Shown in pieces: positions 43,668 through 52,972 of a stretch of 64,000 nucleotides of DNA. Both the position numbers and the translations under genes were made by a program. This stretch comes from Limnochorda pilosa (GTDB lineage: Bacteria > Bacillota > Limnochordia > Limnochordales > Limnochordaceae), in NCBI RefSeq assembly GCF_001544015.1, contig NZ_AP014924.1, positions 3,658,001-3,722,000 on the forward strand, written 5' to 3'. Position 1 is the first letter of the stretch; each line of letters begins with the position of its first letter. The notes under the pieces are model-generated. The model made no database searches, was not told the origin of the DNA, and saw only the letters and a program-made list of their open reading frames with translations.

Positions 43668-44519
43668 TCAACGGTAGGCGTCGATCAGCTCTCGGATGTA
43701 CGCCCGGGGATCCACGGTCTCCCGGGGCCGCTGGGCCTCCAACCGCTCGTCGTACGCGATGGCCTCGGGCTGCTGGTAGAAGACGCCCGTGAAGATCCTC
43801 TCGGACGTGATGGCCAGCTCGAAGGCCCGCACCTGGTTCCTGGGGTCGTAGCCGTCCGGCAGGGACGCCGTGTTGGTCTTGACCTGCTTGTAGGTGTTGT
43901 TGAAGGTCGGGCACGGGCTGACCGCGTGGATGAAGGCGAAGCCCCGATGCTCGATCCCACGGCGGATCAGGTCCGCCAGCTGGTCAAGCGACGACGATGC
44001 CCCGCGAGCCACGAAGGAAGCGCCGTAGGCGATGGCCATGGCCACGGGGTTGAGCGGCCGGTCCACGTTGCCCACCGGGGTGGTGGACGAGACCAGGCTC
44101 ACGGGGCTGGTGGGCGACACCTGTCCTTTGGTGAGGCCGTAGATGGAGTTGTCCATCATGACGTAGGTGATGTCCGGGTTGCGGCGCACCGCATGGGGGA
44201 AGTGCCCCGCCCCGATGGCCAGACCGTCGCCGTCGCCGCCCACCGCCAGCACGGTGAGCTTCGGGTTGGCCAGCTTGAGCCCGGTGGCGATGGGCAACAC
44301 CCGCCCGTGCACCCCGTGGAAGCCGTACGCGTTCAGGAAGATCGGGAACCGGGAGGAGCAGCCGATCCCGGAGATGACTGCCACCTCGTGCGGCTCCACC
44401 TGGAGTGCGGCCAGCGCCCGCGTCGTCGCCTCCAGCACCGCGTAGTCACCGCACCCTGGGCACCAGGTGGGCTTGTTCTGGCTGCGGTACTGCTTGGGAA
44501 GGACCTGGCTAACGGCCAT
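43668..44519 (-). CDS. korB: 2-oxoacid:ferredoxin oxidoreductase, beta subunit
   Basis: Thiamine diphosphate-binding subunit. WCPGCGDYAVL near the N-terminus, GIGCSSRFP, HGRVLPIATGLKLANP, and the ThDP/Mg motif VGGDGDGLAIGAGHF...NSIYGLTKGQ are diagnostic of the KorB/PorB family; the KorB-like layout favours 2-oxoglutarate, but pyruvate is possible. 283 residues. The start overlaps the alpha-subunit gene by 11 bases. Confidence 0.9.
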   Translation of the reverse strand: MAVSQVLPKQYRSQNKPTWCPGCGDYAVLEATTRALAALQVEPHEVAVISGIGCSSRFPIFLNAYGFHGVHGRVLPIATGLKLANPKLTVLAVGGDGDGLAIGAGHFPHAVRRNPDITYVMMDNSIYGLTKGQVSPTSPVSLVSSTTPVGNVDRPLNPVAMAIAYGASFVARGASSSLDQLADLIRRGIEHRGFAFIHAVSPCPTFNNTYKQVKTNTASLPDGYDPRNQVRAFELAITSERIFTGVFYQQPEAIAYDERLEAQRPRETVDPRAYIRELIDAYR

Positions 44520-46230
44520 CGGGATACACCTCTCTAATCTTCTCGTAGATGTCCGCAGGGCGGAACGGCAGCCCGTCCGTCTTGTTGAGGCGATAGGGCT
44601 TCACGTCGAAGCGGCTCCGGATCAGGTTGGCGAACTGACCGCTCAGGTTGACCTCGGGGATCAGGACCCGATCGACCTGCTCGAGGAAGGCTTCGATCTC
44701 CGCCTCGGGGAGCGGCCACACCATGCGGGTGTGCAAGGCGGCCACCCGATACCCCTCGCGGTTCGCCCGGGCCACCGCCTCGCGGATCACACCCTCCTGC
44801 GAGCCCCAGCCCAGCACGCCCAGCACGGGGTGCTCGTGGCCATGGCGCCGGGTCATGCCCGGCTCCTGCGCCACCAGCGCCATTTTCCGGGCCCTCTTGG
44901 CCATCATCCGGTTGCGGGACGCCGGGTCGTACACCGGGCGACCTTGCTCGTCGTGCTCCAGGCCGGTGATCACGTGCTGCAGGCCCTCCATGCCCGGGAT
45001 GGCCGTGGGCGAGACGCCCGAGTCGGTGAGAGCATAGCGCCGGTAGCTTCCGTTCTGCTTGGCCACGAGCCGCTCGCTGGCCGCGATGCGATCCACGTCA
45101 GGCAGGTCGATGCTCGCCTTGCGGAAGCCGAGGTACTGGTCCGACAGCACCACCACCGGGCACTGGTAGCGTTCCGCGAGGTCGAAGGCCTTGCCGATGG
45201 TGTAGAAGGCGTCTGCGACGCTGGTGGCTCCCAGCACGATGCGCGGCGCCTCTCCGTGAGCACCCCAGACGGCGATGTTCAGGTCGCCCTGCTCCTCCTT
45301 GGTGGGCATGCCGGTGCTCGGGCCCGCCCGCTGCACGTCCACCACCACCGCCGGGAGCTCCACCATGGACGCGAGGCCGAGCAGCTCCACCATCAGCGAG
45401 AGCCCCGGCCCCGAGGTGGCCGTCATCGCCTTGGCTCCCCCGAAGGAGGCGCCCAGGACCATGCCGAGGGCAGCCATCTCGTCCTCGGCCTGCACCAGCG
45501 TCCCGCCTACCTTGGGCAGCCGGCGGGCCAGGCCCTCCATGATGTCCGACGCGGGCGTGATGGGATACCCGGCGAAGAAGCTGAGCCCCGCGGCCAGCGA
45601 CCCCAACGCGATCGCCTCGTTGCCCGACAGGACCATGCGGCCCGTTTGGGTGCCCTGTCCCACCCGGAAGGGGTCCTTCTTGGTCAGGCGGTCCCGCACG
45701 TAGCCCGCTCCGATCTCCAGGGCCCGGCGGTTGGCGTCGAGGGCGTCCTCACCCTTGCGGGCGAAGCGCTGCTCGATGAGCCCCACCATCACGTCCCTCG
45801 GGACGTCGAAGAGCTCCGCCACGGCTCCCAGGACCACGATGTTCTTCGACCGGAGCGATCCGGCCTGGTCGCGGGCTAGGGAGGTCATGGGAACGGGGTA
45901 GGCCACCCCGTCGAAGGAGGTGTCCGGGCTGAAGTCGTCCGAGTCGTAGACCAGAACGCCGCCGGGTTTCAGATCCGGCAGCGCCTTGTCGTACGCCTCC
46001 CGGTTGAAGGCCACCAGCACGTCGAGCTGGTCGCCCTGGGAGAGGAGCAGCTCGTCTCCCACCCGCACCTGGTAGACCGCGTGACCGCCCCGGATCTCCG
46101 CCGGATAGGTGCGGAAGGTATAGACCTCGCGCCCCGCGCGAGCGGCCGCGAGGGTGAAGATCTCGCCGCAGCTGATCACGCCCTCGCCCGATTCCCCGCC
46201 GAAGCGCATGACGATATCGACATCGGCCAA
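44509..46230 (-). CDS. korA: 2-oxoacid:ferredoxin oxidoreductase, fused gamma-alpha subunit
   Basis: 573 residues. The N-terminal third is the gamma domain (VMRFGGESGEGVISCGEIF...). The rest is the alpha pyrimidine-binding domain starting at GNEAIALGSLAAGLSFFAGYPITPASDI, with QAEDEMAALGMVLGASFGGAKAMTATSGPG and the C-terminal VLGVLGWGSQEGVIREAV. The fused form is common in Firmicutes and Actinobacteria. I chose TTG 46230 with AGGGGGA seven bases upstream; 19 further codons are in frame but unsupported. A minus-strand TATAAT lies at 46369-46364, about 135 bases upstream. Confidence 0.9.
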   Translation of the reverse strand: MADVDIVMRFGGESGEGVISCGEIFTLAAARAGREVYTFRTYPAEIRGGHAVYQVRVGDELLLSQGDQLDVLVAFNREAYDKALPDLKPGGVLVYDSDDFSPDTSFDGVAYPVPMTSLARDQAGSLRSKNIVVLGAVAELFDVPRDVMVGLIEQRFARKGEDALDANRRALEIGAGYVRDRLTKKDPFRVGQGTQTGRMVLSGNEAIALGSLAAGLSFFAGYPITPASDIMEGLARRLPKVGGTLVQAEDEMAALGMVLGASFGGAKAMTATSGPGLSLMVELLGLASMVELPAVVVDVQRAGPSTGMPTKEEQGDLNIAVWGAHGEAPRIVLGATSVADAFYTIGKAFDLAERYQCPVVVLSDQYLGFRKASIDLPDVDRIAASERLVAKQNGSYRRYALTDSGVSPTAIPGMEGLQHVITGLEHDEQGRPVYDPASRNRMMAKRARKMALVAQEPGMTRRHGHEHPVLGVLGWGSQEGVIREAVARANREGYRVAALHTRMVWPLPEAEIEAFLEQVDRVLIPEVNLSGQFANLIRSRFDVKPYRLNKTDGLPFRPADIYEKIREVYPDGR

Positions 46231-46363
46231 ACGAGATTCCCCCTGTCCAACCCCCGTGCTTCTTGTATACAATTCCAGCGGCGACACCGCATCTCCTTCC
46301 TGACAGACGCCGCCGCGCGCGGGTAGCGAGCCGCCCCCAACGGCTGCTCACCGGCGCCCCTTC

Positions 46364-46369
46364 ATTATA
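46364..46369 (-). promoter_or_regulatory. Possible -10 element for the korAB operon
   Basis: Perfect TATAAT on the minus strand, about 134 bases before the korA start; the matching -35 (TTCGCG at a 17-base spacing) is poor. Confidence 0.35.
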
Positions 46370-46370
46370 C

Positions 46371-46627
46371 ATCGGTCACCGAATCGCGCGAAGAGATCCT
46401 ACTCGCTCCGGCCGCGCCTGGTTATGCTGGAGCACGAGGTCAAGCCGAGGGAGGCGCGCTCCGTGGAGCAGCGAATCGCCCGTCGCATCCCGCCCGCACA
46501 AAGGCTGGAGCAAGCTGGATGACGTCTGGGAGGGCGTGGCGGTCCGGACGCTGCTGGAGACGCGCCGCGACCGGGCCTGTCGACCCGGCCGCGGCGCGCT
46601 GCAGGATGTGCCCCGGGAGCCTCAGGC
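46371..46627. other. Gap between nadE and korAB, with a long hairpin and no firm gene
   Basis: I see no gene I can support. Short plus-strand reading fragments (around 46424-46520 and 46500-46615) have protein-like composition but are out of frame with each other, possibly a relic. Together with the korA leader (46231-46363) it makes a gene-free stretch of about 400 bases. Confidence 0.4.
46561..46598 (-). terminator. 15-bp hairpin downstream of nadE
   Basis: CGCGCCGCGACCGGG (46561-46575) and CCCGGCCGCGGCGCG (46584-46598), one GU-type mismatch, 8-base loop, 30 bases past the nadE stop. No T-run; likely transcript end or stabilising structure. Confidence 0.5.
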
Positions 46628-47371
46628 TCAGCGGGCCACCCGAGGGATGGGCGGCAGCTCCCGCTTGTGCCGGCTCACCCGGTGGAGCGCCTCGATGCGG
46701 GCCAGGAGCTCGGGCGCGGCGGCCCCTTCCAGGAGGTAACGATCCAGTTCGGCGTAGGTGATCCCCATCTCGCCCTCGTCGCTCTGCCCCTCCCAGAGCC
46801 CCGCCGAAGGGGTCCTCTGGATGATGGCCTCGGGGAGCTCCAGGTACCGGGCCAGCTCCCGCACCTCTCCCTTCACCAGGTCTCCCAGAGGCAGGAGGTC
46901 CACGCCGCCGTCCCCGTACTTGGTGTAGTACCCGGTGTAGAGCTCGCTCCGGTTGCCGGTCCCCACCACCAGGTAGCCGCGGACGTTGGCCGCATGGTAC
47001 AGGGTAAGCATGCGAAGCCGGGGCTTCACGTTGGCCCGGGCGAGCTGCAGCCGCCCGGGGTCCGCCTCCGCGGGCAGCGTGGGCTGCAGTGCTCTGGCCA
47101 GGATATCGTAGACCGGCGAGAGATCCACCACCACGTGCGGGATCCCCACGTGCCTGGCCACCCGCTCGGCGTCGGCCTGGTCCTCGAGGTTGCTGTGGCA
47201 AGGCATCAGCACCCCGAGGGTGCGGCCCGGAGCGGCCCTCTGGGCCAGGGCGGCCGCCACCGCCGAGTCGATGCCCCCCGACAACCCCACCGCCAGTCCC
47301 TCTGCCCCGGACCGCTGCAGGTTGGCCTCCAGCCAGCGGACGAGCTGATCGCACACCTTGCCCGCGTTCAT
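46628..47371 (-). CDS. nadE: NH3-dependent NAD+ synthetase
   Basis: Last step of NAD synthesis, amidation of deamido-NAD. The ATP-binding loop GLSGGIDSAVAAALA is at about residues 28-42; VVGTGNRSELYTGYYTKYGDGGVDLLPLGDL and ARYLELPEAIIQRTPSAGLW are typical. The short length (247 residues) and absence of a nitrilase domain indicate use of ammonia, which fits the adjacent glnA/amtB genes. ATG 47371 has GGAGG eight bases upstream; a TTG two codons earlier is too close to it. Confidence 0.95.
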   Translation of the reverse strand: MNAGKVCDQLVRWLEANLQRSGAEGLAVGLSGGIDSAVAAALAQRAAPGRTLGVLMPCHSNLEDQADAERVARHVGIPHVVVDLSPVYDILARALQPTLPAEADPGRLQLARANVKPRLRMLTLYHAANVRGYLVVGTGNRSELYTGYYTKYGDGGVDLLPLGDLVKGEVRELARYLELPEAIIQRTPSAGLWEGQSDEGEMGITYAELDRYLLEGAAAPELLARIEALHRVSRHKRELPPIPRVAR

Positions 47372-47422
47372 CGCCAACGCCTCCTCCCGGGCGAGCCGCC
47401 CGGACGTGCGTGATGCTTGGGA

Positions 47423-48751
47423 TCAGAAGATCCCGAGGTACTGGTCCAGCTCCCAGCGGGAGATCTGGGTGCGGTAGAGGTCCCACTCCAGCTCCTTCGC
47501 CCGGACGAAGTGGGTATAGACGTGCTCGCCCAGCGCCTCCCGCACCACCGTGTCCTCCTTCAGGCGCTCCAGCGCGGCCTCGATGCTCCCCGGGAGGCTC
47601 CGGATGCCATACTCCCTGCGCTCCGCCGGGCTCATCTCGAAGATATTCTGATCCACCGAGGCCGGCGGCTCAAGCCCCCGCTTCACCCCATCCAGCCCGC
47701 CCTTGAGCATGACGGCCAGGGCCAGGTAGGGGTTGGACGAAGGGTCGGGCGAGCGGAGCTCCACCCGGGTGCCCTTCTCGCGACTGGCCGGTACCCGCAC
47801 CATCGCGCTGCGGTTGTGGGCGGACCAGGAGACGTAGACGGGCGCCTCGTAGCCGGGGACAAGCCGCTTGTACGAGTTCACCAGGGGGTTGGTGATGGCG
47901 GTGAAGCCTGGGGCGTGCTCCATGAGACCGGCGATGAAGCTGAGCGCCGTCTTGGAGAGCTGGTAGGGTCCCTTCGGGTCGTAGAAGGCGTTCTCTCCAT
48001 CCGCGAAGAGGGAGAGGTGGGTATGCATCCCCGAGCCGTTCACGCCGAAGAGCGGCTTGGGCATGAAGGTGGCATGAAGCCCGTGACGACGGGCGATGGC
48101 CCGCGTGACGTACTTGAAGGTCGCCACGTTGTCGGCGGTGGTGAGGGCGGTGTCGTAGCGGAAGTCGATCTCGTGCTGGCCCTCGGCGACCTCGTGGTGC
48201 GACGCCTCGACCTCGAAGCCCATCTCCTCCAGGGTGATGACGATCTCCCGCCGGGCGTCCTCTCCCAGGTCCACGGGCCCCAGGTCGAAGTAACCTCCCT
48301 GATCCTGGGTGTGCGTGGTGGGCGTGCCGTCGGAGCCGAGCCGGAAGAGGAAGAACTCGCACTCGGGGCCTGCGTAGGCCGTGAAGCCCAGGCTTTTCAC
48401 TTCCTCCAGGACCCGCTTGAGCACGAAGCGGGGGTCCCCCACGAAAGGCTCGCCGGAGGGGCGATGAACGTCGCAGATCAGGCGCGCCACGGATGCTCCC
48501 TCCTGGGTCCGCCAGGGGAAGACGGTGAAGGTGTCGTAGTCCGGCCGCAGATTCATGTCCGACTCCTCGATGCGGGTGTAGCCCTCGATGGAGGAGCCGT
48601 CGAACATGATCTCGTTGTCCAGCGCCTTCTCCAGCTGGCTCACGGGGATGGCCACGTTCTTGAGGATTCCCAGGACGTCCGTGAACTGCAGGCGGACGAA
48701 CCGTACGTTCCTCCTCCGGGCCTCCTCGAGAATCTCCTCTTTGGTGCGCAT
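47423..48751 (-). CDS. glnA: Glutamine synthetase type I
   Basis: ATP-dependent synthesis of glutamine from glutamate and ammonia. Signatures: [38 protein letters not shown] (residues about 49-68), [20 protein letters not shown] and the ATP region [21 protein letters not shown]. The 442-residue length and lack of an adenylylation-tyrosine insert fit the Firmicute GS-I-alpha group, controlled by feedback and GlnR. The ATG overlaps the glnR stop by one base. Confidence 0.96.
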   Translation of the reverse strand: MRTKEEILEEARRRNVRFVRLQFTDVLGILKNVAIPVSQLEKALDNEIMFDGSSIEGYTRIEESDMNLRPDYDTFTVFPWRTQEGASVARLICDVHRPSGEPFVGDPRFVLKRVLEEVKSLGFTAYAGPECEFFLFRLGSDGTPTTHTQDQGGYFDLGPVDLGEDARREIVITLEEMGFEVEASHHEVAEGQHEIDFRYDTALTTADNVATFKYVTRAIARRHGLHATFMPKPLFGVNGSGMHTHLSLFADGENAFYDPKGPYQLSKTALSFIAGLMEHAPGFTAITNPLVNSYKRLVPGYEAPVYVSWSAHNRSAMVRVPASREKGTRVELRSPDPSSNPYLALAVMLKGGLDGVKRGLEPPASVDQNIFEMSPAERREYGIRSLPGSIEAALERLKEDTVVREALGEHVYTHFVRAKELEWDLYRTQISRWELDQYLGIF

Positions 48752-49152
48752 CACACGTTCTCCTCCTTCGCTTTGCGCAGGGACGTCTCCAGGCGCGTCT
48801 GGAGGTCCTCGCGGTTGTTCACCGGGTAGAGCGACGACAGCCGCCTGGGATGGCCCAGGGTCGGCGAGCGGGAGTCTGGCTCCGGCTCACCCCCCTCTTG
48901 CGGCGCGCCGGTCGGCCGCTGCTGCAGGATCACCCGCACGCCCTCCAGGTTGAAGCCTTGGTTGGTGAGGCTCTTGATGCTCAGGAGCAGGTCCACCTCA
49001 CGGGGTGAGTAGATGCGGTGGTTCCCTGGAGAACGGGCCGGTTCCAGCAGCCCCACTTCCTCGTAGTAGCGGATCTGACGGGCGGTGAGACCCGTCAGCC
49101 GCTCCACGACGCCGATGGAGTAGAGCGGCGTGTCGGGGTCGGTCTGCCTCAC
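48751..49152 (-). CDS. glnR: MerR-family regulator, GlnR-like
   Basis: 133 residues. An N-terminal MerR helix-turn-helix ([40 protein letters not shown], in two parts: recognition helix about 24-33, wing at 42-50) is followed by a short tail, as in GlnR/TnrA. In Bacillus GlnR represses glnRA and other nitrogen genes when glutamine synthetase is feedback-inhibited. Direct coupling with glnA supports the assignment. The C-terminal signal tail is diverged, so details of control may differ. Confidence 0.88.
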   Translation of the reverse strand: MRQTDPDTPLYSIGVVERLTGLTARQIRYYEEVGLLEPARSPGNHRIYSPREVDLLLSIKSLTNQGFNLEGVRVILQQRPTGAPQEGGEPEPDSRSPTLGHPRRLSSLYPVNNREDLQTRLETSLRKAKEENV

Positions 49153-49224
49153 CGGGACACCCCCTTGCCCTTGCCCTCAGGTGCGTCATGGACATGTTAG
49201 GCTTTCTGCCCAGACGATACCTCT

Positions 49225-49253
49225 ATGGTAGGTGGCCCTTGGGGCCTTGTCAA
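49225..49253 (-). promoter_or_regulatory. Predicted promoter of glnR-glnA
   Basis: Minus strand TTGACA (49253-49248), 17-base spacer, TACCAT (49230-49225), 73 bases before the glnR start. The -35 is part of TTGTCAAG (49247-49254), which is inverted as CTTGACAA at 49292-49299 upstream of amtB. Confidence 0.55.
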
Positions 49254-49292
49254 GTGTTTCGGGTTCGTTTTGGTTCGAGTGGCGCCAGATAC

Positions 49293-49332
49293 TTGACAAA
49301 TCGGTTGACACGGGGGAGGTCACCCGTATAAT
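49293..49332 (+). promoter_or_regulatory. Promoter of amtB-glnK with a duplicated TTGACA hexamer
   Basis: TTGACA at 49305-49310, 16-base spacer, perfect TATAAT at 49327-49332. A second TTGACA lies 12 bases upstream (49293-49298). I find no good TGTNA-N7-TNACA GlnR/TnrA box. Confidence 0.75.
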
Positions 49333-49477
49333 GGGAGGCAACATGACTCTGGCCTCTGCCGGGCTTCCACAATACGTTAAGTTATATCACGCCGCGTGCG
49401 AGGACACTCCAACGCACGTCGCCTTGCCGAATTCGTGGACGCCGGAGTCCAACGCCATTGCCTGGAGGGATATGGTA

Positions 49478-50758
49478 GTGTCAGCCATCGATACGGTGTG
49501 GGTGCTGGTCGCGGCCTTCCTGGTCTTCTTCATGCAGGCCGGCTTCGCGATGGTCGAGGCCGGTCTCACCCGGGCCAAGAACGCCGGGAACATCGTGATG
49601 AAGAACCTGATGGACTTCGCCGTGGGATCCCTGGCGTATTGGATGGTCGGCTTCGCCATCATGTTCGGCGCGGGGAGCGCGTTCTTCGGATCCTCGGGCT
49701 TCTTCCTCTCCGGCGACTGGAGCTTCCTGGGGCTCAACGTGCCCATTGAAGCCTTCTGGCTCTTCCAGGTGGTCTTCGCGGGAACGGCGGCCACCATCGT
49801 TTCGGGGGCCATGGCGGAGCGGACCCGCTTCACCGGCTACCTGATCTACAGTGCGGTCATCTCCGCGGTCATCTACCCGGTGGTGGGGCACTGGACCTGG
49901 GGCGGTGGATGGCTCTCGCAGCTGGGGAGCCAGGGCTTCATGGACTTCGCCGGTTCCACGGTGGTCCACTCCGTCGGCGGCTGGGCGGCCCTGGCGGGTG
50001 CCATCGTCCTGGGCCCCCGCATCGGCAAGTACAACGAGGATGGGTCCATCAACCCGCTGCCGGGCCACAGCATCACGCTGGCCGCCCTGGGCGTCTTCAT
50101 CCTCTGGTTCGGGTGGTTCGGCTTCAACCCCGGCTCCACCCTGTCAGGGACCGATCCCGCCATCGCCCTCATCGCCACCAACACCAGCCTGGCGGCGGCC
50201 GCAGGCGCCACCCTGGCCATGCTCACAAGCTGGATCCGCTACGGCAAGCCCGACGTGAGCATGACCCTCAACGGGACGCTGGCAGGCCTGGTGGGAATCA
50301 CGGCCGGGTGCGCCTTCGTGGACATCTGGGCCGCGGTGGTCATCGGTGCCCTGAGCGGCATCCTGGTGGTCCATGGAGTGGAGTTCTTCGATCGGGTACA
50401 CGTGGACGACGCCGTAGGTGCCATCGCCGTCCACGCGGTGGCGGGCGCCTTCGGAACGCTGGCCGTAGGGCTCTTCGCCACCGACGGTGGTCTCTTCTAC
50501 GGGGGTGGGTTCGAGCAGCTGCTGGTCCAGCTCGCCGGGGTGCTCTCCGTTTTCGCTTGGACCTTCGGAACGGCTTACGTCCTCTTCAAGCTCCTGGCCG
50601 CGACCATCGGCCTCCGCGTCACCCCCGATGAGGAGACGATGGGCCTCGACCTGGGCGAGCACGGTCTCACGGCGTACCCCGACTGGGCTCCCCTGCAGCC
50701 GGGCTTGGGCAGTGCCCACGCCCAGGCAGCCCGCGTCTCGCGGGGGCAGACGGGCTGA
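49478..50758 (+). CDS. amtB: Ammonium transporter
   Basis: Amt/MEP/Rh channel. The 426 residues start with DTVWVLVAAFLVFFMQAGFAMVEAG and contain about 11 membrane segments; GGGWLSQLG, DFAGSTVVHSVGGWAAL and GWFGFNPGSTLSG are conserved Amt motifs including the pore histidine region. I chose GTG 49478 with GGAGGG eight bases upstream. An earlier ATG at 49343 is too close to the promoter, so a leader of about 140 bases remains. Followed by glnK 38 bp later. Confidence 0.93.
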   Translation: MSAIDTVWVLVAAFLVFFMQAGFAMVEAGLTRAKNAGNIVMKNLMDFAVGSLAYWMVGFAIMFGAGSAFFGSSGFFLSGDWSFLGLNVPIEAFWLFQVVFAGTAATIVSGAMAERTRFTGYLIYSAVISAVIYPVVGHWTWGGGWLSQLGSQGFMDFAGSTVVHSVGGWAALAGAIVLGPRIGKYNEDGSINPLPGHSITLAALGVFILWFGWFGFNPGSTLSGTDPAIALIATNTSLAAAAGATLAMLTSWIRYGKPDVSMTLNGTLAGLVGITAGCAFVDIWAAVVIGALSGILVVHGVEFFDRVHVDDAVGAIAVHAVAGAFGTLAVGLFATDGGLFYGGGFEQLLVQLAGVLSVFAWTFGTAYVLFKLLAATIGLRVTPDEETMGLDLGEHGLTAYPDWAPLQPGLGSAHAQAARVSRGQTG

Positions 50759-50796
50759 AGCGGCCCCAGGCCGCCGATGAGGAAGGAGAATCCGCC

Positions 50797-51135
50797 ATGA
50801 AGAAGCTGGAGTGCATCATCCGCCCGTCGCACTTCGACGCCGTCAAGCAGGCGCTGGCCAGCTTGGACGTGCGCGGCATGACGGTGGTCCAGGTGATGGG
50901 TTACGGCAGCCAGAAGGGCCAGACCGACGTCTACCGGGGCGTGGAGTTCACGGTGAACCTGCTCCCCAAGGTGAAGATCGAGGTGGTCCTAGCCGACGAG
51001 GCCGTGGAAGCCGCCATCGACGCGGTCACGGCCGCGGCCCGCACCGGGCAGGTGGGCGACGGGAAGATCTTCGTGAGCGACGTGGCCGAGGCCGTTCGGA
51101 TCCGCACGGGCGAGCGGGGAGCTGCGGCCGTCTGA
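50797..51135 (+). CDS. glnK: P-II nitrogen regulatory protein
   Basis: Small signal protein that senses 2-oxoglutarate and ATP/ADP and blocks AmtB. 112 residues; KKLECIIRPSHFDAVKQAL, the T-loop start GYGSQKGQTDVYRGVEF with the conserved tyrosine at about 51, and the C-terminal TGQVGDGKIFVSDV nucleotide-binding signature. AAGGAGA precedes the ATG. Co-transcribed with amtB, the standard arrangement. Confidence 0.95.
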   Translation: MKKLECIIRPSHFDAVKQALASLDVRGMTVVQVMGYGSQKGQTDVYRGVEFTVNLLPKVKIEVVLADEAVEAAIDAVTAAARTGQVGDGKIFVSDVAEAVRIRTGERGAAAV

Positions 51136-51161
51136 CCGGCGCTCCGAAGGCTTCGTTTCAA

Positions 51162-51187
51162 GGAAGGGCGGCGGGTGCCGCCCTTCC
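51162..51187 (+). terminator. Hairpin ending the amtB-glnK transcript
   Basis: Perfect 11-bp stem GGAAGGGCGGC / GCCGCCCTTCC with a GGGT loop, 27 bases after the glnK stop. No T-run. Confidence 0.6.
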
Positions 51188-51328
51188 GCCGCGTCATGGG
51201 GTGCGAGGCCCACGCGGCCGTGGACATCCCTCGGGCGGCGCAACGGGGCGACCCAGTCCCCGGAGGGGGGAAAGGGCGCCCTCGTGCATAGGATTCGCCG
51301 AGTCACCTGTCCCTGGGGAGGCGATGCG

Positions 51329-52288
51329 ATGCAGGCGATCTGGGTGGCGCGGGGCCGCGCGGTCGCGTGGGCCTTCGTGGCGACAACGACCCTCCTCGGC
51401 GTCATCGGGCTGGTGGCAGCCCCGCCTTCACTCTGGCACTCGTTCCTCTCGCGGGTCAACCGCGACCCATCTCAGTGCGGACTTCCCGGGCTCCCCGATC
51501 CGGCCTCCTTTTCCGTGGTGGACCCTGCCAGCATCCCCTGGCGGGCCGCGCCTCCACCCGAGCTCGTCGAGCTTCAGCGCCGGTACACCGCGGGTCGTCT
51601 GGTGGGCGCCTACCGCATCCGCTTGACCGAGCCGCTCTTCCAGGAAGCGGCCAACGTGGAACGAGGTGCCGAGCTGCTGCGGGGTACCGTCCTGCAACCC
51701 GGGGAGACGCTCTCGTTCAACGGACGCGTGGGGCCCTACACTGCGGCTCGGGGCTTTCGCGACGGCCCGGAGTACCGGGCGGGCCGCGTGGTCCCATCGG
51801 CCGGCGGCGGGATCTGCAAGGTCTCGTCGGCGCTCTTCAACGCCGCCGTTCTCGCAGCCCTGACCGTTCTCGAGCGCCATCCTCACACCATGCTCGTGTC
51901 GTACGTGCCCGGCGGCCAGGATGCGGCGGTGGCCTACCCCTACAAAGACCTGCGGCTCCGCAACGACCAGGCCGGCCCCGTGGTCATCTGGGCCGACTAC
52001 CGGGACGCGGCGGTAACCGTGGCCGTGTACGGGTCCCACCAGCCGCCGGCCATCGAGTGGTCCCACCAGGTCCTGGAGCGAACGCCCTTCCCTCAAGACC
52101 GGCGCCCCCACCGCTCGTTGCCTGCCGGGGAAGAGCGCATCCTGCTGCGAGGCCTCGACGGGATGCGCCTCCGCTCCTGGCTCACGGTGCTCCACCCGGA
52201 CGGCCGCCGGGAGGAGAGGGACCTAGGCGTCACCATCTACCGTCCGAGACCTCAGGTGGTGGAGTACGGCGCCGCGGCTTCCTCGTAG
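51329..52288 (+). CDS. VanW family protein
   Basis: 319 residues with one N-terminal membrane segment (AVAWAFVATTTLLGVIGLVA). The VanW domain carries VLQPGETLSFNGRVGPYTAARGF, PSAGGGICKVSSALFNAAVLA (about residues 150-180) and HPHTMLVSYVPGG...DAAVAYPYKDLRLRN. VanW proteins occur in glycopeptide resistance clusters and spore or envelope loci, but their activity is undefined. I chose ATG 51329 (GGGGAGG seven bases upstream). No vanHAX genes are near, so there is no sign of resistance. Confidence 0.88.
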   Translation: MQAIWVARGRAVAWAFVATTTLLGVIGLVAAPPSLWHSFLSRVNRDPSQCGLPGLPDPASFSVVDPASIPWRAAPPPELVELQRRYTAGRLVGAYRIRLTEPLFQEAANVERGAELLRGTVLQPGETLSFNGRVGPYTAARGFRDGPEYRAGRVVPSAGGGICKVSSALFNAAVLAALTVLERHPHTMLVSYVPGGQDAAVAYPYKDLRLRNDQAGPVVIWADYRDAAVTVAVYGSHQPPAIEWSHQVLERTPFPQDRRPHRSLPAGEERILLRGLDGMRLRSWLTVLHPDGRREERDLGVTIYRPRPQVVEYGAAASS

Positions 52289-52304
52289 CGGACGAGGATG
52301 ACGC

Positions 52305-52335
52305 GAAAAGGCCGGGGGAACAGGTTGCCCCGGCC
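52305..52335 (-). terminator. Intrinsic terminator downstream of tRNA-Lys
   Basis: On the minus strand GGCCGGGG / CCCCGGCC (52335-52328 and 52317-52310) with a 10-base loop, followed by TTTT (52309-52306). It lies about 120 bases past the tRNA 3' end. Confidence 0.7.
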
Positions 52336-52457
52336 GCACACATCGGAGCCCCACCCTCCGGGGCGGGGCCCGTACCTTCGAGGCGGCGTCGTGGGAACAG
52401 CCAGGTGAGGAACACCCCGCCTGTTCCCGCCACGGATCGCCAAACCCTCTTCGTCAT

Positions 52458-52533
<76 letters not shown>

Positions 52534-52563
52534 GCGAACCCGCTCTACATCGGCCTCTCGGAG

Positions 52564-52616
52564 CTGGCAAGCCTGCATTAACTTGCCAGTCCCATGCTCT
52601 GGCCACTGCATGGGAC
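52564..52616. repeat. Two consecutive perfect hairpins upstream of tRNA-Lys
   Basis: CTGGCAAG / CTTGCCAG (52564-52571, 52582-52589; 10-base loop) and GTCCCATGC / GCATGGGAC (52589-52597, 52608-52616; 10-base loop). The two share one base. Same loop size in both. Confidence 0.65.
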
Positions 52617-52972
52617 CATGCGCCCTCGCATGCCCCGCAGGCACGAGGATAGCATATACCCCCTGCCTTTTCAAGCCCCCCAGTGTTAACTTTCCCTGCC
52701 ATGAATGGCTGATCTAGGCTCAGAGCCACTGGCGGGCCTCACGCTCCCCTCCTCGCGGCGTCTCGCCTGATTACTCCCGCGCCTGCTGGTCCGGCCCGCA
52801 GCGCCTGCGGCGGGGACCCGTGCGGCAATCGTAGTCCAGGATCGGTGAACCGCCTGGATCACCGTTGTGGCACCGCTCCCGGCGAATCCCGGCCAAACGC
52901 AGCAGCGATTGGGCTCAGGAACTCCGCGGCTGCCCCCCCGTGCGCCGGATACCCCTTGCCTGTCCTGGAGAA

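Noticed and set aside
44467-45879. 470-codon plus-strand frame opposite korA
   Set aside because: Antisense shadow of the oxidoreductase gene.
49232-49477. Earlier starts for amtB, including ATG 49343
   Set aside because: They lie before or only about 10 bases after the predicted promoter, and the extra residues have no Amt similarity.
51329-52288. VanW as evidence of glycopeptide resistance
   Set aside because: No vanH, vanA or vanX genes are nearby, and VanW-domain proteins are common outside resistance clusters.
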